Positions 24,901 to 37,897 of a DNA stretch of 64,000 nucleotides are shown here, piece by piece (within the stretch, counting starts at the first letter, position 1; each line of letters opens with the position of its first letter). A program made the position numbers and the translations under genes. The notes under the pieces are model-generated. The model had not been told where the DNA came from. It searched no databases and worked only from the letters and a program-made list of their open reading frames with translations. This stretch comes from Mastigias papua. Lineage: Eukaryota; Cnidaria; Scyphozoa; Rhizostomeae; Mastigiidae. The stretch lies in assembly GCA_964019165.1 (NCBI GenBank), contig OZ025283.1, positions 5,484,001 through 5,548,000 of the forward strand. Reading direction: 5' to 3'.

Positions 24901-26722
24901 TGTAGGTGGAATGTTAGAATATAAAGTGTTATCAGCAGATCGTTATTCATTATTACTTATAAAATGCTCCTAATAACATTAACTGATTAAGGATAACAGA
25001 CAGACAAAGTTGATATTGTTTCCAATTTCAAATGGTTGCCTTTGGTATAGCATTTCATTCTCGTGCGTTCGAAAGTAACGAAACTGAATTGAGGCCCACT
25101 GCTCTAGTCTGCACACTTAATAGCTGGGAAAACACTTGCTCACTGTCATTTGACTTTTCAATAAATAATCTAAGTGTGACTCTATCATGTTACTGATAAA
25201 AGAGGTTATTAATTTCTGTTATTTTCATCGAGTGGTATTGTGGCTTTGAATAATAAGTTATTGAGTTCCCATTGACTTTAATTCGTTTAGGATATGAAAC
25301 CTCCTTTCCAATTTCTCACCTTTCCTTAATCGTCTGACCAAGATGGTGGGTCTATTTCTATGCAGAATAAAACCATGACTTTTCTCACATTTAGATTAGA
25401 TTAGAATACACGTATATACAGAAAATTCAGTTTTGCAACGAAATTTTGGCACCATAATGTCTGAATGAAGTTAGTAAAGCAAGAAGGAAAGAGCCTGATA
25501 TAAATAATAAAACTGGGAACCATTTGGGGGGGGGGCAGTTGGGGCACGGGCTCCACAATGGCTCCATATATATTTGGGAAAGTGACCGAAAGATTTCAAG
25601 ATTTACCTGAAGACAAGCTTTGAGAGACTATCAAAAGCACGAAGTGCCCTCCTGTATATGTTTTGAAGCAAACCAAGTTTGTTTACACTGTATATGATCT
25701 CGCCTGTACTTCCTTGCCTTTCTCTGTTTTTAATAAATGGATTAGCATGATACTCACATTGACAGGTGTGGGTGTGGTACCCCTCATCTCCTTTACCACA
25801 GGCCCGTAGCCACGTGGTGGCATAGCGGCGCATGGGGTGGCATGAAGTGGCAAATGCCACCCTGGGTAACAGGACGCCAGCCTTTTGCCATCGCTAGGGA
25901 GTTTTTTTGCAATCTTTTTACTATCGCCTTACTTTGTAGCTAAGGAGAAATCTCTTGAAATTTTCAATGATCTCAACTATGGCCTTCGCGATTTGCGAGA
26001 AAGTTCATTCTTTCCTAAACACACAGTATCCAATTGGTTGTAATAACATAAAGTATAAAATGAATTCTCTGATTTTGTACCACGTGATTTCTCCCGGGCC
26101 ATTTTTCCATCCCTGAAACTCCTGCCCGGCTGCGGGTTTGCTGCACTCTTCCACATTTCCAGTTGCTTCCTATGTTTTTTGTCTTGGGTCTGTATCTGCA
26201 TTTTCATCACCTTTCATGCTTGTTGGTGGCAATCGTAATACACAGAGTGCTTTACAAGATACATTTCTCTAAGCACAAGATCAGCAACTAATGCTGTGTA
26301 TAGCGGTTGCATTCGTGAGAACTGGTTCTTTTTTGCAGCTAGAAAGATCAAAATTAAATTTTTTTTACTCTAACGAAGACGATTTGACTCAAGGTGCCAT
26401 CTATACGATAGATTTAATCCAATTTTGCTTCACAGTGTTACAAAAGTGAAATTCTGTTGTGCCAACAGACTGTCACAAAACTTTGAGACTCGGATCATCA
26501 ATATCCACAACTGATTTTTGCATTAATTTTCTTTAAGTGATCCTATTTGGATATCGCCAAATGCCTAGCTCCAGCATGTGGACATAATGTTTGAAGCATT
26601 AAGCCCATTTGAGAATTTATCAATCTGTCAAAGACAGGTTTTAGACTAGAGAGGGATATCTGCTTGCCACTGGGAAGGTTGCATCTTGCAAATGGTCAGC
26701 CTGGTTAATGATTCATGAGAAG
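21949..26722. other. Non-coding stretch with two small tandem repeats
   Basis: 22269-22350 has degenerate 16-17 bp repeats around AATCACCTTAATGCAAG. 22628-22715 has about three degenerate 27 bp repeats around CAAAGCTTTCTT, which in one frame gives TKLSxDW-like peptides. Near 25530 there is a G10 run and at 25800-25812 GGCCCGTAGCCAC, which resembles an hAT-type terminal repeat without a partner. Otherwise I see nothing in it. Confidence 0.5.
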
Positions 26723-26951
26723 AAGAACAAAATGGAATTGCCATTGACAGTTTGGTAGACATTTCACAAGAGGACATTAGCATTGTGCTACAAAACTTAC
26801 TATTTAGAAGATTTTTGAACTTGTTGCTTTTCTAAATCATATTTTCTCTCTCTTCAGAACACACCTCGAAAATAGGCCAGTTCAAAAGTAGGCCAAAAAA
26901 TTTCATTTCAAACAAAAAAGTAGGCAGCGGCTCATTTTCAAGGAAATCCGG
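26723..26951. mobile_element. Truncated copy of the TMED-intron Tc1/mariner-type MITE
   Basis: GGAATTGCCATTGACAGTTT onward matches 14097-14309 of the copy in TMED intron 2 at high identity, down to the terminal CATTTTCAAGGAAATCCGG and a flanking TA at 26952-26953. The left half is missing. Confidence 0.8.
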
Positions 26952-26981
26952 TATAATGTGACTCTTTCGAGGAGTGTCAGT

Positions 26982-27113
26982 TACACACTTTTAATGCTCT
27001 AAAATTGCCAAAATTTAAGAATAATTAAGGAATGTTCTTAGGCCGATAATCAAAGACAGTTAAGAATATTGAGGCTCAGCGAAAAGTTAGGTATTCTCAT
27101 AAAAAAGTGTGTA
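26982..27113. mobile_element. Short MITE of the TACAC family
   Basis: Left end TACACACTTTTAATG, right end inverted TACACACTTTTTTATGAGAA, both starting with TA. The interior has GAGGCTCAGCGAAAAGTTAG, which recurs at about 47160. It is 132 bp and non-coding. Confidence 0.55.
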
Positions 27114-28589
27114 TTTCAAGTGGTGATAAATTGTAACATTGTTAACAATGTCGGTATTGAAGTTGATGATAAGGATATTCCATAATTTTACCATTAGCAA
27201 GTACATAAGCTATAAACGAGAAGGCATTGTAGCTCACCTACAAGGATACCAAATTAGATTTCCAAACAGCACTGACAGTATCAATAACTCTCTGAGCCAG
27301 TTAACGAACCTTACAGCTCCTTATGACTGAAAACTTGCTTACCTAATTTGCTAGAATTCATTAAAAGCATACCTAATTTTAGTGTGCAAAGTTGACCAAG
27401 CTATGCTGCAATAAACAGTAAAAACAAGCAATGATTAAACAATTTAACTGTTCAAAGTGACTTCACATGACGCTTTGCATCACCAATAGCTTTACTTTGC
27501 AGATTGATTAACTTTGCAGAAGATTTCTTATGATTTGGTAACATGAGAGGTATATTGATATATTGAGAACTTTACTTGGTTATCTGTGACAGGGTATAAT
27601 CGCAAGTATCATGAAACTTAAGTCCATATACTTGTACCATGGCGAAGATTCCGCAAGATTTATGCTAGACTAACTTTGACAGCATCTGCTCCCTGTCATT
27701 AAAGAAACCAGTTGCCTAAAGGATTTCAATATCTTCGATTAGCTGGTGTAACATAAGCAGTCAACTTTAAATATTGTATTTATTATTACATTAGATAATT
27801 ATTATACTTATAAGAAACTCTCCAGCTTCGTCTAACATCCATGATTATGAACCTTGCTGTTCGTTCTACTTATTACATATTTTGCAGATGAAAAAAAGAA
27901 CTGGGCTTGTTTGACATTATTTGACTTCTTATTGTGTCTTATCATCTTTTCCTTCCATTACTTTTTGTTAATGTTAGCGAATTGCCTACCAATGCTGAAA
28001 CATTCAATTTTACACTACCTGTTATTAGGGGGGGGGGGTATGATCGTAGTAAAATTGCATAAGTCAAAAAAGATGTTTTTAAAAACATCCTTTACATTAC
28101 CATGAAATTGTTGGCTCTAGTCATATTGACTATTTTTCCTTCCCTTTCTACCTATATTCCCCTCATGTTTCAACAGCTGCAGCTAATCCAGCAATTGTTA
28201 TTATCTGTTTAGAGAGCAGCATTAGAGAGTTTCAGAAAAGCGCAGCATTATCTTCCATAGGATTATGGGGTGTAGGCAATTTAGACAGTACACAATACGC
28301 AAGACAACATTGGATTTTTCACCAAGGGCAAATGGTTCATGAAAATCAAACAGAAGTGAGAAAGTCGTGAACTCTTCTCAAGCTAACAAGGAAATGACAT
28401 TTCATGTCAATATGTCACTGGAAAGCGTATGAATCGTTGTCCAAGAAAACAATTTACGAAAGTGCTTCAGCCTCAGCTTGTTCTAAATTTGCTTTTAATT
28501 TCCCGTCATTTTTTAGGCTCGTGTTCCAATAAAATTGCATATACATATAGAGACCACATCCACACAGTGGACAATATGATTAAGCATCC
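27114..28589. other. Non-coding stretch
   Basis: Contains one dispersed repeat at about 28458-28550 (GCTTCAGCCTCAGCTTGTTC, AGGCTCGTGTTC) matched by a second copy at about 36398-36480. A G9 run lies at about 28028. No gene recognised. Confidence 0.45.
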
Positions 28590-29165
28590 AATGTTCTGTC
28601 AATAATGAAACAACCACATAGTGGATAGTAATTTAATTATCCACTTCATGGATGTTTTATGAAAGGACAATCCAGGGTAAAACAATTTACAAGAAAAAGC
28701 TCTGCGACTGGTTTGCAAAGACAGTGATACTGAACTAAACGAAGAAAAACTTAAGCCTGTCATTCCTGAGGAGTATTTTCGCGGAGAGAGATAGCTACTA
28801 CAGTTTAAGGAGTGAAAATCATTTGCTATTACCAAAAGCAAATACAACGACATATGGCATAGATAATGTTCAATACAGAGGTTATCTTTTGCAGTCCGCA
28901 TTGCCAAAGTGAAATCAAAAATTCTAACCCAGTTTCTGAGTTCAAGAGGAATATTAAACTATGGACAGTAAATACTTGCTCCAGAAGATTGTGCAAACTT
29001 TTATTAAGGATTTAGGGAATTTATGAACATTTTTTATAGCTTTTAGAAACTAGATTTGTTAACTTGTTATTTTTACTTCTTGTTGGCGTTAATTAGCTGT
29101 TAGCTATTTCTATGTAGCCAACTTTGAATAAAATGTTACTAATAATACTAATAATACTATTAATG
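28590..29165 (+). mobile_element. LINE C-terminal fragment
   Basis: Frames give LQEKALRLVCKDSDTELNE, then SLRSENHLLLPKANTTTYG with DNVQYRG, and after frameshifts FKRNIKLWTVNTCS-like sequence, the classic end of a CR1-type ORF2. Several stops and shifts. The 3' end is an AATAATACT-rich tail at about 29127-29165. Confidence 0.75.
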
Positions 29166-32100
29166 ACAATAATTCGTTTTTGCCAATTATATTAATCAAT
29201 GGCTTTTGGCTGGTTGCTGAACGGTTGACTTCAAGTTGCTTTCCAAGTATCTTGCCTATTCCCTCTTTGTTTTTGTTACCACTGAGGTGGTTCTTTTTCA
29301 ACATTATTTCGTACTCATTTTTACTTGTACTCAATTACTGTTCGAATTTTTGCACTTTTGATTTTCAGAAATAGCGAGCCCCCCCTGTGGGCAGAAGATA
29401 CGAAATAACTAAAAGGAATCTTGCAATCATACAAAACAGATATGTATGAATTTATTACATTGTGTAAAATGCGTATCATATAAATTATAGTTGAAACCTG
29501 TTAAGCAATTAATTTTTGTCACTCTCTTCCTCCGATAATGTGACATTTTACAAGTAAAAATGTAACAAGTTCCTCAACATTGGGGACCTTTTCATCTCTC
29601 CATGGGGGGAGCATTAGGCGTAGGAGTGCAACTTTCCTGTAGTCAAAATGTTAAAAATGCTCTGTTATATTATCTAAATTTATTATTCACATCTGTGTTC
29701 AACTTTTCACTAATGGTGCGCAATGCGAATCGAAGAAGCTTTGTCATTTCTTTGCTTGAAACATGCAACTTTGAATCGGTAATATTGTGAGACCTAGAGG
29801 TGCTTCTATAAGGTGGAAGGTACTTTCATCGCTTTCAATTATGATAACGTATGAGAGCGAGTGAGAGGGAGAAATATATTGCTTCGTGCATACAAGCAAT
29901 CATTTGTCATATTTAGGCACTGTCATGCTTGGCATTACGTTGCATAAATAAAATGGTTTTGATTCACTTTTGCTCACAATCTGCTTCATTGTGCCCACAC
30001 AGTAAAGAATTTAAAATATCTTACCACCCAAATTATGAAGCTCTCAAATTCTAAAGCATTAACATGATTCTTTGGAAGAGGGAATTGAAATCTATTTACA
30101 TTCCTTTCTATCAGGGACGGGGCCATCCAACACAGACTGGGGAATTTTGGTAGACCACGCCTTTTGTATCACGCCCTTTGGTACAATATCCAATGAAATT
30201 TGTAACTAATAGGAAAAACAGCTATGGAAATGGGACTGATATAAATAAAAATGAATTATATGTTGCGTCTCCCCCCTCCTCAAGCTTTTACTACTCCAAT
30301 TTGGAAGAATCAAGGATCACAAAAGCAATATTTGAGAAAATTGGGGGCCATATCCCCAGTCCTACAGTCCCTCCGTGTCATCGGTTCCGATGTCCATAAG
30401 CGAAACTGAAGTTAAATTTATTACACGATAAGAAAGACGAGAGAAGACGACGAGGTCGAGAACAAGCAATGTTCTTTAGAACGAGGCAAATTGCTCCTCC
30501 TCATTATCAATTGGAGTGGATCCAAGTGGATCTCTAATTAAAAATTTTCTTCTTTACCCGTTAAGAAATTTCCCACGTCCTGTCTGTTGTGGTATTGCTT
30601 GATTCTGAAGAGATGAACCGTGTTCACCATTGTTTTGCATACCCATGAGTTTATCAAATGTACTGAAATGTTTATCTTCTAGGCGTTTTGCACCCCATGA
30701 TGTTCTTGCAGGTTTCTGTAGACAAAACGTGTTCTAGTAGACATTCATATAGCCAAATGCGCTCATCTTTGTAAAAGTGAACAAGGCTGAGATGAGTAAC
30801 TGGATGGTAATTCTTTATTTAACATAAAGGTAAGCCTTCATTTCCTGTTGCACGCAAAATTTCGATCATATTCGCCTGAATAGGAAGCGGATTGGCAAGA
30901 TGTTGCCTACAAAGATTAATTTTAGCTGAGAACATATTTTTCATGGATATTGATTTTGACTTAGCCCTGGGCATCCATCTAAATATATAAAACCTCGGTC
31001 AATATATAGATTATGGATTAACTTCTAACGGCCCATACAAAATAGCATTGTCCTCTTTCGATCATGGAGCTGAAAGCGATAATCTGCTAACAAATTATAC
31101 GTAAATAAAAAGTACAGACAAAAATAAATGAAAAGAGTAATTGCTGCCTATGCATAAACTCTTTAAACAGATTATAAAACTTTGTTAAAAGACCATTGTG
31201 GATTGTATATGCAACGATGGAAATCCCTTAAATAGGCATGATTCCCATGGAATAAGCATTTCTGTGGTTTAACACCAGAAATCCACGATTACAAATATGT
31301 GACCTCGTAATCATGGTTAGGCTCTACGTAGTTTATACTGGACTTTAACTATACGGAAAAGAGGCGTAACCAACCTTGCAATGGAAATTGGTTCATTGTA
31401 TTTTAGCTGAGCTGAGTAAACTGATTAGTTCATTTGGCACTTGAGAAATTTTATTGGTGGCTTTTGCGTATTTCAGAATAGGAAAACAATGTGGAATAGA
31501 ATAGTTTAGCAGTAGTACCGACAGGGGCTTTAGTAAGGATCGAAAATCCAGAAAATACTAGTGAGATTTTAAAAGAGTAAAGCAGAAAACATTATTTAAT
31601 CATGGTTAATTCCTTCTTGCACAAGTAGAGTCTTCAAAACATTTTACTAGATCATGTACTCTAAGCTTCAGTGATTCCTTTGTGGCTACTACCCTTGTCC
31701 TACTACCTTTCTCATCGAACTGGGACAAATTTTATGGACCATCTGTTTAGATACTGAGGTTACATGCCCCTACTTGGTCCTTTCTAGATGCAAGTGTTGT
31801 TTATGTTGTATGGTTGTCAACCTAGATTGCTTTAACGGTTTGATGATAGATATTTTTATGCAAAGTTTTATTACGAGCATACTGGAATGCTTCATCGCCA
31901 CTTAAAGTCACAACTGTACGAAATTCTGTACTTTATGCAAGCCTCGTTTGCAAGTTTTTTTGCAGAAATGACTTGCTTGGTTCATATTTGAACTGATAGT
32001 GGGCCTTTCACACAATGGCTGCAAGGTTAGCTTTTAACACAATGATTCATATCACAGTTGCTCTTAAACAAAAACTGAATAATTTGTCAAAGTAGACTAA

Positions 32101-32313
32101 TAAGTGTCACATTAAATACGGTACTTGGAAATCATCTCACTACAGCAATTTATGAAGTACGTATGCTTTGATGATTTTGCATTTATACTATTGCCTTTGG
32201 TATCAAAACATCCGAGGGATACCAAACTTTAGCAAATGACATTCTGGCTTGCAAGGACTAAGGCCACCAGGCCCTTGAAGCCAGTGATTCTCCTAAGTGA
32301 GCAGGCATTCACG
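29166..32313. other. Non-coding stretch
   Basis: Around 30112-30195 GGGACGGGGCC and GACCACGCC motifs resemble fragments of DNA-transposon ends seen elsewhere in the window (37378, 41515, 57915), but no element could be bounded. No gene, RNA gene or array recognised. Confidence 0.4.
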
Positions 32314-32494
32314 TGGTGTATTTATTCGATCATAAGCCACCTTCGACTATGAGCCTGAACCGCATACCAAGCGAAGATATGCAAATGGAACCTGATTGTA
32401 CACTTATGCCTTACTAGCCATCCTTGATTATAAACCGCAGTAAAAGTGTCAAAAATAGTTAAAAACGCAGTGGCTTATAGTGGAAAACACAGTA
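32314..32494. mobile_element. Small Tc1/mariner-type MITE
   Basis: Left TGTATTTATTCGATCATAAG followed by CCAC, right inverted TACTGTGTTTTCCACTATAA followed by GCCAC, so about 25 imperfectly paired bases. The end pattern TAC-N-GTATTT...AAGCC is close to that of the elements in the TMED introns. No coding capacity; ends approximate. Confidence 0.5.
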
Positions 32495-35400
32495 ACAAAC
32501 ATCGGTCACAATGACTGCTAAAGTCATTAAACTACTAGTATATGGAATAAAGCTCGGAATAGGCTGTTACTTTCATTACTTTCAATCAAAATCTTAAATG
32601 CAAGTTAGAATTAAGATATGGAAACTTCTCAAATGCAGTGTGAAGTCTCTCTGCAACTTGGCTGTAAAAAGGGGGAAATACATTTTGTGTCGATTCATCC
32701 GATTTCTTCAATGGATGCCCTTCCTTGGTTTTCATTTCAAATCAAGGTTTTGCTTTCATTTCCAAGTTTACTTTGTCATCAATGGTTAGTCATATGTATA
32801 GGTATAGATCTGTATAGTCAATTTGTATGGATTTGTATGGAAGTAAATCAGCTCTTTATGCAATGAGCGCATAGTTTAAAGACACAAAGGTGTTCATGAA
32901 AGAAACATGGCCTAAGGTAGACAATTTGCAACCAGTTCTAAATATGCAAAGAGCAGAAATGATCCATTAAAGGCGGATGGTAGTTTCATGAGAAAAATTA
33001 AGCTTAGGTTCTGTATGCTGAGCTACAGTTGTTCATTTCAAAAATACTAACAAAGAGTTTACTTCGGAATAGCAAAACACACCTGGCTTATCAAAAGATT
33101 GAATATGAGTGCTCATAACTGTTTATCTTGGTAGGACCCTGATTCTACATTTCATATTAGAAAGTACTTATGTCAACTAATTGGTAGGAGCCACAATCTT
33201 TACTCCAAAGCAACGTGATTAGAAAATCTGGAGGCAAATTAAAGGAACAAGTTGGGACCATAGCCGCTGATAACCTCCCTAGAAAAATCAACTCTATATA
33301 TGGGCCTTGCATATACTCACGAGAATGCTTATGCTAAGGTAAATACTGCAATAGAATTCCTAATAACTCCAATGATTTGGGTGGAAGGAGTGGGATTTCA
33401 ATGAGAGTATGCGTCGATAGCCGTCACAGGGAAATTCTGCAAGAGAGCATTAGCGTACTCTGTCAAGTAACTCTTTCCACAGATCAATGTAATATGGCTT
33501 AGGCATGCGATAGTTACGTAATATCTGCACATTGATAACCAGATGATTTAGGAAAGATTACTGAAAAGCTACTTTGAATGGTATCAAGGTTTGCCGATTT
33601 CCTCGTTCACAAAAAAGTCAAAAGTAGAATTGCTCTATATTTACCGTCATATCATTGGATTTGCTCTATTGTCGAAACAGAGAGTGCCTGTGCTTCTATA
33701 TCTGCCACAAGAGGAGTGCCAGGCGCGCAACTAGGACTTTTCGAAGGCAGGAGTCCTGTCCCCACAAAAAGTCACACCAAAAATTCTTTAAAGAGAAAGC
33801 AGCTTGGAATAATATTTTTCAGACTTAGGATAGGCCGTAGCCAAAGGGAATTTTTAGGGGAGAGGGATTGTTACCATTGCTCCATTCGTGGACATCACTG
33901 GTTTGCTAAGTGACCTAGGGGTGGGTTGTGGCAAGGCTCGATGTTTCTTCTAATGACATATGACAACCCACCATGACTGAGTCTGATATAACAGAAAATT
34001 TTTCAAATTTCACTCCTCTAGACTGGACCAGAAAGGCATCTGTCACACTAAAACTTGGCTGATTAGTGTAGTGCTTAATCGCGGTTCCACGAAAAATTTT
34101 ATAATGAAAAGCAAAATAGAGATTAAAAGTTTCATGGAAAAATTTTCCGTTTGAAGCTTCCATCCTCAAATGGAGCCATGCCTGATGGGTGAAAAACAAA
34201 ATAGCTTTGGTTAAACACCATGCCTGTAGAGACTGACGGAGCAGGACGGGCATTTCAGGCCCCCAATAATTTCTGAGATTGTATTTTGAGATGTATTAAA
34301 TAGCTGTTTTATCTCTTAATGTGATACAATGCCCCCTCCCCAATCTGTGTCAGCTGCCTAGAGTAAACAGCAATGGCTTCTCGAAGAGGAAAAATGCAAC
34401 AAAATAGACAAAGAAGTTAAGTTCCAAGCTCTCGCCGCTTAGACTTCCATGAAGTTTAAAAGACAATGCTAGATTCAATTTTTTTCCGTTAGAACCTTCC
34501 TTTCGTATGAGAGATAAGCAAACTCACAGCCTCTGTGGTTGTTTTCATTGAGGAACATTGGAGAAAATTAACTCTTCACAACGCAGAAACCAAACTTCTA
34601 TTTACACAATGACGGATCTCAGCCTAAATATTTAGTCATTAATTCGTAATTTTTTCCAGAAGTGTGAGTAGAAAATTTTTAATAAAATTTCAAGGGTTAA
34701 TTATTTGAATGTTTGTTGGAAACCTAGTCTTATTGAAAAATGTATATGAAGCCAGGGTGAACGACAAAATTTGAATGTGTGAAGAGTGATTATATGCGAT
34801 TCTGTGCTGCCTTGGAATATGTTCACACTGGTCATTGTTCATTTTTTTCGCTTTCATTTGGATCTGTTTTGCACAGTTCACGTTACTTCGGATAAATTTG
34901 AGAACCCCGCAAAAATGAGACATTGCTAGTGTTTTCAAAAGCATCCGTTTTTGCGATTTCAAGTCTCCTTTTTCATAGCGGAGCGATGTGAACGCAAGGC
35001 GAAAACTAATGGTCTTTTATCCGCTTCATATGAATACGGAGCGGTGGGAATGGGGCCTTGCTTTATTGCGCTCTTCTCATTCGTTCTTCCTACGAATCCT
35101 CTAACAAACCCCCTGGGGGTTTATTTGCCTTCAATAGTTTATTGATGGGGGCTTATTTGAAAGGAGGGCTTATTCGAAGGGCCTCACAGAATTTTGTATT
35201 ACATGCCAAATAAAAAGCTTAATCTCTATTCTCTACTAGTAGGCGTGCAACTAGGAATTTTTGAGGGCAAGGTTACAATCAACAAAAAACGGGAACACCA
35301 ACCACTTTCTAAAAACAATGTATCTTCAAATAATATTTTTCAGATTTAGACAGAAAGGAAATCATCCTGGAATTTTAATGATTTATTTACTTCCTAGTGC

Positions 35401-37828
35401 AGTAATGATTATAAGCAGGTCCACTCAACATAAGTACATACGAAATTTCAAAATTATCCAAGAAAAAGGGCACCATTAATATTTTGAGGAGAAGGAAAAG
35501 AATCTATGCCCACAGGACCCACTCCATAAATGCACGACTGATTGTATTCAAAATAGAACAGGCTATATAAAAGCATGCACATGAAGCAAGCAAGTAAAAG
35601 TAAGCCTAGTAATTCACTTAAATCGACACGGGTATGCCTTATTTACAAATCCACAAATTCCATAATCACAGTTGCACAGTTTCAATTGCGTACAATTTCA
35701 CAAAGTGATTCAGATTCACACTTATTTCAAGGCTCTGTTTGTGCTGCACCTTTCCTATGTACCGGTACTTTCTCGGTTATCCTTATCTAACAATCTCCCA
35801 TTCCTTTTAATTATTGTAAATTCCTAATAATCAGTTTTATGCTATCTTTTTTCCAACCACTTAATATCTGTAAGTGGGATAGGTCTGTTTCGAAATGTTT
35901 TTAATCTACCGCAGATTTTCTTTTTATATTCTTAAGCTTTCTAGAACTTGTGAATGGCTTCCCAAAACAAAGCAATTATGGGGGAACTGTCTATTTAATT
36001 ATGAAAGTGATAAAAAATGTATGCTCCATAGACTTTACGAATACACTCTTTTTGATAAGAACCAGTGAAATTGAGATTCAGGCTGGCTGTTCTTAATTTT
36101 TCCAAAGTTTTGAGGCTGAATTGTTTTTAATTTTTTTTTAAATGACTGGGGTGTAAGCAGTGTAGACATTAGAAAAAATACAAGAGCACATTGGATGTTT
36201 ATGACACAGGTACTATTTTCAATGCCATTAGTAGAAGGCAAAAAATATATTCTTACAGATGTATAATCCTTGCTAAAAGTCTTGGTATACTTATGACTTG
36301 TTTTACACACTGATGATTTGGTTGTTTCGAGGACTTTCAGCAAACATTGTTGACCTTAAAAAGTTTTATATCAGGTTATGGTCATTTTATGACAGTGCTT
36401 CAGCCTTAGCTTGTTCTTAATTTTTTCTTAATTTTCCATAAATTTTGAGGCTCGTGTTCTTATAGAATTGTTCTTATAAAAAAGAGTATACTCTCTTAGC
36501 TTGCGTTCGTTGTTGTTCGTTGCGTTCAGGACATACAGTGTTCTAATCTAAGTATTTCTAAAGTATTCAATATGGTATTCAGTCCCATAAGCCCGGGGGG
36601 GATAACTTAGTAGGCTTGGGGTCCGTGGACTTGCTATTATTTCCGGGTACATACCTTTCACCTGCAAAGTGCGGAATTATGGGCATCACTTTTGGAAATA
36701 TGTGAAGAATTATGGGCACCATTTGAAGAAGCATGCAGAATTGGTATATCTCATCATTGAGGTTTATCAGTAAATGACATACAGAAGTTGTTTTATGGTT
36801 CTGTTGTATATTGTAAATTGTTGAATTCTTGACATGGCTTTTATGATGTGTCTGGGATTATGGGTCACATTTTTTCAAAATTGGCGGGATTATGGGTCCA
36901 AATTTTGAATTAAAATGGAACGTCCCCGTCCAAAACTAGGCTAAATTCGTGAAGGCAGTATATTTTGTCTCTAAGTGAAGGCAACTCAAAGGAGGTCTAC
37001 CTAGTATTCAAGAAATCGTACAGTTGAGTTATAAAAAGCAGATGAAAAATGTTATGAAGTTAGGTGCAAAAGCAATTAGGACTATTTTTATAGAGTGGTC
37101 CGTCGAACCAGAGCATGTATTGTTTGAAGAAAATATTAAACCTGGTCGCTTGCCTGAAAATTCCTGTTCGTAACATGATACTGGAGGCATATGACACCTC
37201 CAATGCCTGGTGATTCTGTGCAACTAAATAAGTTTTCAGATTCCAAGTAAAAGAGGTAGAAGATAGTTCGGTAAGGTTATTTAGACATATTTCTTCATAA
37301 CATATATAGATTGGATCTGTCTTCAAACATTCTATATGATAACTTCAAAGCACTTGAATGGCAGAAGCAATTTCGATTAGACCACGCCCTTTTAAACAGT
37401 TGAAAAGTATTTGGACACACCTTCTAGCAAATTCTTCATTCATAATTTCGATGAAGCAAGTCTCCAGGGCTGCCTAGGAGTGCATGCCCAGGAGAGCTGA
37501 TAAGGTCGTATAATGACGGAGGAGAACCCACCATTATTGGGTTTGAAGTGGAAGACAATTTTGCAGTTATGACTTTTAGAATAGATAAAAGCCATCTCTC
37601 CGATTACAATTTCATGGATGATATCTTATACTTAAGCTAGATATCATGATTTTGCTTTGGCTTAAAAGTTCCAGCAGTATTTTCTTCATTCCTCGAAGGC
37701 GTAAAGGTGATAGAAAGACAATTTGACTCTTGAGGATTTTACAAATCAGCTGATGTTTGTGCAGTGACAGAAAGATCCATGTACAGGCTAGTAAATTGGT
37801 ATTCAATTGATAAGAAAAGAACATATCA
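32495..37828. other. Non-coding stretch with dispersed repeats
   Basis: 33721-33840 and 35238-35350 share GGCGYGCAACTAGGA and AATAATATTTTTCAGA, a two-copy dispersed repeat. 35105-35185 has GGGGGCTTATTTGAA motifs typical of MITE interiors. 36398-36490 is a relative of 28458-28550. 36670-36905 contains four near-repeats of GAATTATGGGCACCA or GGATTATGGGTC. No gene recognised; the 111-codon open frame at 33578-33913 runs through repeat sequence. Confidence 0.45.
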
Positions 37829-37897
37829 AGATATCCTCAATAAGAGGTTTAAGATATCCTCAATGAGAGGTTTAATGTTTCCTCAGCAAGTGGTTTA
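37829..37897. repeat. Minisatellite, about 26 bp by 2.7
   Basis: AAGATATCCTCAATAAGAGG is followed by TTTAAGATATCCTCAATGAG and then TTTAATGTTTCCTCAGCAAG: three tandem units, the last one diverged. Confidence 0.75.

Noticed and set aside
33578..33913. 111-codon frame
   Set aside because: Its middle is a dispersed repeat also present at 35238-35350, and no family similarity is apparent.
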